Below, in pieces: positions 58,334-64,000 of a stretch of DNA of 64,000 nt. Origin of the DNA: Diprion similis (taxonomy: Eukaryota > Arthropoda > Insecta > Hymenoptera > Diprionidae); contig NC_060108.1 in the NCBI RefSeq assembly GCF_021155765.1, forward strand, positions 15,401,025 to 15,465,024. The letters are read 5' to 3'. Both the position numbers and the translations under genes were made by a program. Each line of letters begins with the position of its first letter. The first letter of the stretch is position 1. The notes under the pieces are model-generated. The model had not been told where the DNA came from. It searched no databases and saw only the letters and a list, made by a program, of their open reading frames with translations.

Positions 58334-61158
58334 TCAAACTTTGAGAACAGTTGATATGTAGTTCAATATATCAACATTTCTCAGTATTTGCATGTGGTCA
58401 ACTTTTGGGAACTCCTTGTGATATATTTTTTGTTTTTGCTTATCCTGCCAATGTAAACAGCCCTCCAGACTGCGAGAATTTACAGTCCCATCGCCGTCCC
58501 CCAAAACGAGCTTAGGGTAATCATTTAGATCTCCGTATGATAGTCTGGAATATCACATGTGAAATTGAAAATACATTTTCTGCAGTTTTTTTGCGGGAAT
58601 TCCTAACTCAAAAACAGTCAAGATTCAAATCTCACTTTTCTACTGTTCCCACTTCTGATCCGTGCAAGCAATGAACCGTTACTCCAGGTGCTGTGAACTG
58701 AAGCTGATACTTTTCGTTATCTTTACGAAACTCCCAGCCGTTTGGTACATTTATGTCTCTAAAAATATTGAAGAATGATAGATCAAAGAAGTATTTTTCA
58801 GTCTTTGAAAAAGAAAAATATCTCACATTAGATACTGCTGCAAATCAGCGAGCGTATAATTTTTAGTAGCTGTTTCAACCAAAACTTCTGTGTCTTTCCA
58901 GAATAATTTTGAAGGTAGTAGCCATCCTAGACTGGGGTTTGTGATTTGTTCTTCTCTCAGTACACTTTCACGCAAAAAATAGGTACCCAAATTGTCACCT
59001 ATAGAGAACAGAGTAACGAAATAAAGAAGCTGTTAAAACAGTTATACTTTCAAGTTTCAGAAAGAAAAAATTATAGTGGCCCATAAACAAGTACCTATTT
59101 TAGTCAGCTTTTTTTCATCAAAAAGAGGATTGAGAATACAAATTCTCAGGACAGCCTAGACCACCATTTAGTTTGAGATAAAGTGAACAAATAAAGAACA
59201 AAATTTTATTCTCTTTAGAATCATAAGTTGTTGAAATGAACTTTAAGGCTTTAGAATGTGTGTCTTCACATGCACTATATACATAAATCAATTAATTAAT
59301 ATTCATTAGGAGTATTTTAATTACTCAAATGTAGTAACAGGTTTTCCAGATATACTGAAGGTTATGAAACATTCTGTGGCCACTGCAAAAGTTAAGAAAT
59401 TTATCTCAAGAATATTCTGTTCGTGTTAATTTTGAATGATCAAAAAAATATTAACAGTTTATTCCATAAGTTGTCGTTAAAAGGTCGTAAACAAAAAGAA
59501 AAATCGCAAGATCAGAATTAGTAATGGTAACGTAACAAAACATTGACTAATTGATCATTTTGTAGCTTTGGAATGACTTTGAAGCAATTGATTTTTCAGT
59601 ATGAGCAGTTTTCACTTTATGAAGTAAGGTTACTGAATTTTAGACAGTCCCAAAATTTTGAAATAACGCGTTACCCTAAAAATGCTTTATGTCACTAATG
59701 TTACTAACTTCAACTTTGTAAAAAATTATTCGATCACAGAATCGTGAATATTCAATAGTTTTTTCATAGTCATGTTCACATTGTGTGTAATTTCCTGAGA
59801 TGTGTTGCTGACTAAAGATAAGTAACTGTTTTGAAACATTACTCAGCAAGTATTGAATGTGTATGATAAGTGCGTATGTTTATATTGTGGATAATTATTA
59901 ACGTCAAGTGTTGTGACAGCTTTTGTCCTTTGTGAGATTAGAAAGCAGACAGAAACTACTGAAAACAATTACTGAAGTTGGCATGCAAAATGATAATTAC
60001 GATATTATTCTTTGCAGCCTTAAATGAATGAATGAATGAATGAATCAGTTCAACAGTTAATCTCAGTTAGATTTGTTTTACAGCTCAACTTACCGATTGC
60101 AAAAACTTTGATAGCTTTGACCGATCCGCCCCATACGCCAGCCAAAGTGATCATAGATTCGATGTACTTATTTTTCCACTTCTGACTTTGTTGTTGGAGG
60201 AATATTAAAGTCATTGGACAACCCATGCTGTGAGCAAGCAGAGTTACAGGCTGATTTTTGTTCATTATGTAAGTTTCCTCGACGAGAGTCTTTAGTTTAA
60301 CAAAGAAATCCTGATTCTCGCCTGAAAAATAACGCAAAAATCATGTGACATATTGAGACACACATATGTGTCGTTATTATTCAGTGCTTAACCACTTTGA
60401 AAACCTTAAATTAATTAAACTTACCGGGTCCTTTCCGAAAATCGTAAGGCGCTCCGCGTAATGAAACGTTTCTAATATAGCCTAGATTGTCGACCAGCAT
60501 ATTTCCAATGTCCTTGAAATACGAGCCAGGAAATGCTTTGCTGGGATCAAGGTATTCGACGACAAATGGATCGCCCCAGCCAGGTATTCGAATATCAACT
60601 CCTGGCTGATTGTGTGTGGTTCTTGTAACATTATCATAGTTCAGGACCATGTTGTCGATCTAAAAATGTGCCATTACCGATTCATTATCACAGGATTTTA
60701 AATTGTTAAATTTTGACAAAATCATACCCAGCATCCTATCGCATATGGCACCAGGAGTTCTAAATTGAGCCAAATATTGAAATAGTCACTCGATGTTTTC
60801 TCACAAGCATAATGAATTGTACTTGACTTGTTGAGCTTTGCTTCAACCTGGCTTCCGCCGTCTCCTGGAACTGTGGAAAAATATATTCGCTTCACTTCCA
60901 ATACACGACTTTGGAAATTGACTGTTCTGTTGAAATCCAAGAACTTACACGACACATAAACAGAGACGGACTGAGAGTAAAAGAAAATACATCAAAATTT
61001 ACCTCTCAATTGTGTGATACAAAGACTATTTTTACTCGTGGGTATTATTACGTACTCAGTATCACTGGTGATCTTTCTTTGGTTTTTTTTCGCCACCCTG
61101 CTTCCCCTTGGATGCAGCAAGAGAACAAAACGATGAATATTACCAATTTAAAGCGCAT
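58334..61158 (-). CDS. PLA2G15: Lysosomal phospholipase A2 (group XV, LCAT-like acyltransferase)
   Basis: Enzymes of this family hydrolyse glycerophospholipids and transfer the acyl group to lipophilic alcohols such as ceramide in lysosomes. Seven minus-strand exons join in phase: 61158-61056, 60870-60728, 60659-60425, 60321-60094, 58998-58827, 58758-58636, 58544-58334, giving 404 residues (human 412). Exon 1 gives a signal peptide (MRFKLVIFIVLFSCC) followed by VIL and the oxyanion-region PGDGGSQ. The nucleophile is Ser192 in AHSMG, the acid Asp lies in GDGDGTVN (351 or 353) and the His is His385 in VDHMQIL. Cys57/Cys81 and Cys324/Cys364 match the two family disulfides. Family blocks IWLNLELLVPYAIGCW, RGAPYDFRK and GVWGGS are present. 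Several N-glycosylation sequons occur (NKS, NVT, NVS, NYT). Intron 4 is about 1.1 kb and carries an AATG repeat. The start was chosen for its signal peptide and a donor that joins in phase with exon 2. Confidence 0.92.
60023..60045. repeat. (AATG)n microsatellite in a phospholipase intron
   Basis: About five and a half AATG units within intron 4 of the lysosomal phospholipase gene, about 50 bp from the 60094 exon edge. Confidence 0.9.
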
Positions 61159-61535
61159 TTTTCGCAAGCCTGACAATGAGTGATCTATTTCGAGCCCGAT
61201 ATTATTGTCGCACTATATCCGTATTATTTGTCCTGCTTACATCTGCTGTTACGAATGTCCATGGAATAAACACTACTAATAATAATGAAACAACCGTATT
61301 TAAATCACGAAGCTCTATTTTTGAGAAGACCTAAGTACTTCGTACTGTACGTGTCGAATGCACACTGTAAATTCACTGAACTTTGAACACGCTGCGCTGG
61401 CGAAATGCGAATATTTAGTCAACAGACAATGCGCTAACTCATAGTCATAGAGCACCGACATTGAAGGTTGGACGTAGAGAACCAATGAAATATGGTCAGC
61501 TGATGCAGTCGGCCAATCAAATACGTCGACCCGAG

Positions 61536-61545
61536 ATCACGTGAT
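61536..61545. promoter_or_regulatory. CLEAR/E-box-like palindrome ATCACGTGAT
   Basis: A 10-bp palindrome with the TCACGTGA core of the CLEAR element, the TFEB/MITF-family site found near lysosomal genes. It lies about 380 bp upstream of the lysosomal phospholipase start codon. A CCAAT-type sequence (GGCCAATCAA) sits at 61511-61520. Functional use is inferred. Confidence 0.4.
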
Positions 61546-62840
61546 ATCTGACAGAAAATCACATGTGCTTTTGTATATCACGAAACCTGCGCATGTGTAT
61601 CGATATCTTAATTGTTATTGATTGAATAATGATTACAGATTACGATTGGATACGTTGTCGACATGTTATCGATATTTTCTTTTTCAATATCAGCAAAATG
61701 TAACCAAACATGCGCAACTATAAATTTTTTGATAAATCAACACGTTCGAGGCTCTACTTTAGCCTACTCATCTTCTGCTGTAACTGATAGCTCCGAAACA
61801 CATATGACAAACAATTGCGCACACGTGTAGGTTATACCTGAAGCAATATAAATAAGTTCGTTACTGCCAATTGCGAAACATATGTCAGAGGCTGGGGTTT
61901 GAGGATTCGAATTATTATTCGTAAACACAAGATGTTGACTCACAAGGACGTCAACAAATCGTTGTTGTTTGCCATTTCCAAACATGGCATGTGTGCGTTA
62001 AATACGTCAACCTCGCAGTAACGTAATCATATAAATAATATTCATTTCTGCGTTACGTCTGCCTATAAATTTGTGATGATGTTACGAGTAGATGTGTGCG
62101 GCAGCGTAAAATTTGATAGCTTGTTTCAACCTACGTTAAACGGAATGAAATTAAACGATAAACAAAATTTGAAATTTCGCACGACTATATATCTGCGGAG
62201 TATGGTCGAATGGAATTAACAAGAATATTGAACCTTATATTTTCCATTATTATACGTATAATACCATTAGTATGTATAAATGGATAACTTCTAGCTCCCT
62301 TGATCAAAATTGAACATGGCTTGGTGCGTTGTATCTCGCTTATCGCGGGTATTGCCAGAGGAGGTATTATTCATCACTTTCCTTCGCTGTTTATTCCGTT
62401 TATCGTGAATTGCGTGCTTCTCGACCGTAAAATCCTGTTACGATTAATATACATGCAAGTTGCGGTCAGTGCGTTTTACTGATAGCCGGCGTAACGGAGT
62501 TTGTTTAATCAATCGCCGGCAAAGATTAGGGTTCTCGGATGGTGCCTTTCTCCAAGTATCACCCACGCGATCCTCTCGTTTATTATGATTGAATCGACGC
62601 ATGCGTTCTTTCCTCGTAACGTAATTTTTCCTTCGTTATGCATGTCGCGCTTGACAAGTGCGTCCATTCGTTCATGACGTTTACCGACGGATACGCACGC
62701 GACTCGTCTGATATTCTTTGACGAGTGAAGTGATTCGGAAATACCGGGAAAATATATAAAAACGTACAACTAACCTACGTTCCGTCTCGTTAAGAGGTTC
62801 ATTAGGTTATAAAAAACACTGAAAAGTTTATTTAAACAAC
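61546..62840. promoter_or_regulatory. Intergenic region and HSBP1 promoter
   Basis: Two TATA-like sites precede HSBP1: TATATAAAAA at 62753-62762 and TATAAAAAA at about 62808-62816. No regular GAA/TTC heat-shock element was seen. A 73-codon minus-strand frame (61985-61764) with one hydrophobic stretch was not accepted as a gene. Confidence 0.4.
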
Positions 62841-63741
62841 ATGGCTGACGTTAAGCAAGAGCAAAAAACCGAAGACGACGAGAATTACGCTGTCGGTAAT
62901 AACACTGAGCCAAAAAATATGCAGGAACTCACCGAATATGTACGTAACCTAAAAATATCAACTCTATCGAATCTTTGTTGCTTAGTTCAATATTTCTCTG
63001 TCTGAGATTACTCGGATTTTGCAAACGAACAAGTACGAATGTACACAAACAAAGGTATCAAAGATCATAGTAACTCGTTTCTGTATCGCTAATCAATCCT
63101 TTGTTGATGTTATTTAGGTACAGGCGCTGCTTCAGCGAATGCAGAACAAATTTCAAACCATGTCAGATCAGATCATCGGACGAAATATCCTTTTATGTAC
63201 ATAGTAGCGTTACTCCGTAACAACAGTTAACCTATTCCATGTGTAAAAAATCCCATGTGTAGTGGTATAATTTTCTTATAACCTCAACATAGGTTAGTCG
63301 AAAACCTTTTGTTTCAGGTTTTTCGTAAGCGTAAAGAACAGATGGAAAACTGAGCATTTCTACACAAATTTTAGAACTTGGAATATATGCTGTACTATTT
63401 TGCTCATCGCCAGATTTTATTTATTTTCTAATCAATAGGTAAATCTAATTTTTTCAAATTCAAACAGAGTACGTGGATTTTGTGATGACGATATTACATC
63501 GACACAACAGCATTTTAAAAGATTCCCAATTCTATACAGATAGTAAATAATTAAAATTTTAAGGGTGTTAGGAAATACCAAAATTTCAGTGGCAACAAAC
63601 TGTTTATGTCGTTCGGTTCAACGTTGAGTATTATTCCTTAATGAAGATATACTAGATGAAATGGGAAACAGGATAGACGACCTTGAGAAGAATATCGCTG
63701 ACCTAATGACCCAGGCTGGTGTCGAAGGTCCGGACAAATGA
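62841..63741 (+). CDS. HSBP1: Heat shock factor-binding protein 1
   Basis: HSBP1 is a small coiled-coil protein that binds the trimerisation domain of HSF1 and dampens the heat shock response in the nucleus. Three exons: 62841-62939, 63118-63184, 63653-63741, giving 84 residues (human 76). The heptad-repeat core runs from about residue 28 to 75, with [19 protein letters not shown], then [19 protein letters not shown]. It ends in GPDK. An acidic, charged N-terminus ([11 protein letters not shown]) is slightly longer than in vertebrates. Exon 2 ends in phase 1 (CGA A) and is followed by ATATCCTT, not GT; exon 3 resumes with TAGATGAAATG directly after ATAC. This AT-AC intron restores the exact family reading frame IIGR|IDEM. 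A poly(A) signal lies at 63892-63897. Confidence 0.95.
63185..63652 (+). other. U12-type AT-AC intron of HSBP1
   Basis: The 468-base intron begins ATATCCTT, the canonical 5' splice site of minor-spliceosome AT-AC introns. It contains TTCCTTAAT at 63634-63642, matching the U12 branch-site consensus TTCCTTRAY with the branch A about 11 bases before the end, and it ends in AC. It lacks a polypyrimidine tract at its 3' end. It interrupts HSBP1 in phase 1. Confidence 0.93.
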
Positions 63742-63891
63742 GCTGAAGCTGAAGCTAAGACTACAAGAGTTGAAATGTTAACCAATAATACACCAAACAC
63801 AATCGTCTTCACTGTATACGCGTGACAACGCAAATTTATTCGTCAAGAGTACAGCTGGCATAGAAAACGATGTTGTATTTTAAACAATATG

Positions 63892-63897
63892 AATAAA
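63892..63897 (+). terminator. Poly(A) signal of HSBP1
   Basis: AATAAA 151 bases after the HSBP1 stop codon. The remaining bases to 64000 are AT-rich and hold no further gene that I can see. Confidence 0.6.
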
Positions 63898-64000
63898 CGC
63901 ACTGTTTTTTTCACTATAATGATACGTAAAACTTACCAAACAAAGATAAAAGCTTATATCACTATTAGCATTTTCATAATTTAACTAAATTACTACAATC

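Noticed and set aside
61764..61985. 73-codon minus-strand frame with one hydrophobic stretch between the phospholipase and HSBP1 genes
   Set aside because: No recognisable family. A GTGAGT...TTCAG pair inside it suggested splicing, but the spliced frame hits a stop at once. It could still be a small unknown protein.

Overview
The window is animal nuclear DNA, most likely from an insect; a hymenopteran is favoured but not proven. Six protein genes or gene parts can be read. All have spliced exons with GT-AG borders (one intron is AT-AC), short introns, and insect-like proteins. There is no sign of bacterial operons, CRISPR arrays, integrated phage, tRNA or rRNA.

Layout. Positions 1 to about 40,000 hold no exon I can assign to a known protein. 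This part is full of simple repeats (GA, AT, CA, ATTT, GAAAT, a 26-base G tract), decayed dispersed repeats and AT-rich homeodomain-like motifs. The only gene-like structure there is a TATA box followed by an orphan first exon with a strong GTGAGT donor (2393-2615). The dense gene block begins at 40,065: mib1 (minus, N-terminal half only), CABLES-type cyclin-domain gene (plus), RSPH10B-type MORN radial spoke gene (minus), a CFAP95-like axonemal gene (plus), a lysosomal phospholipase A2 of the LCAT family (minus) and HSBP1 (plus).

How the genes relate. mib1 and CABLES are divergent. RSPH10B and the CFAP95-like gene are divergent with their start codons about 240 bp apart, and both belong to the motile cilium or sperm flagellum, so this looks like a shared promoter for co-expressed flagellar genes. 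CABLES/RSPH10B and CFAP95-like/PLA2G15 are convergent. The phospholipase and HSBP1 are divergent across 1.7 kb, which contains a palindromic TCACGTGA site of the lysosomal CLEAR type.

Most notable points: (1) HSBP1 contains an intron with a near-perfect U12-type AT-AC signature. (2) mib1 stops after its second ankyrin exon, and its remaining ankyrin repeats and RING fingers are not found in the 40 kb downstream, which implies either an intron of more than 40 kb or a misjoin. No wholly new system was recognised; coding calls rest on hand translation and splice-phase bookkeeping.
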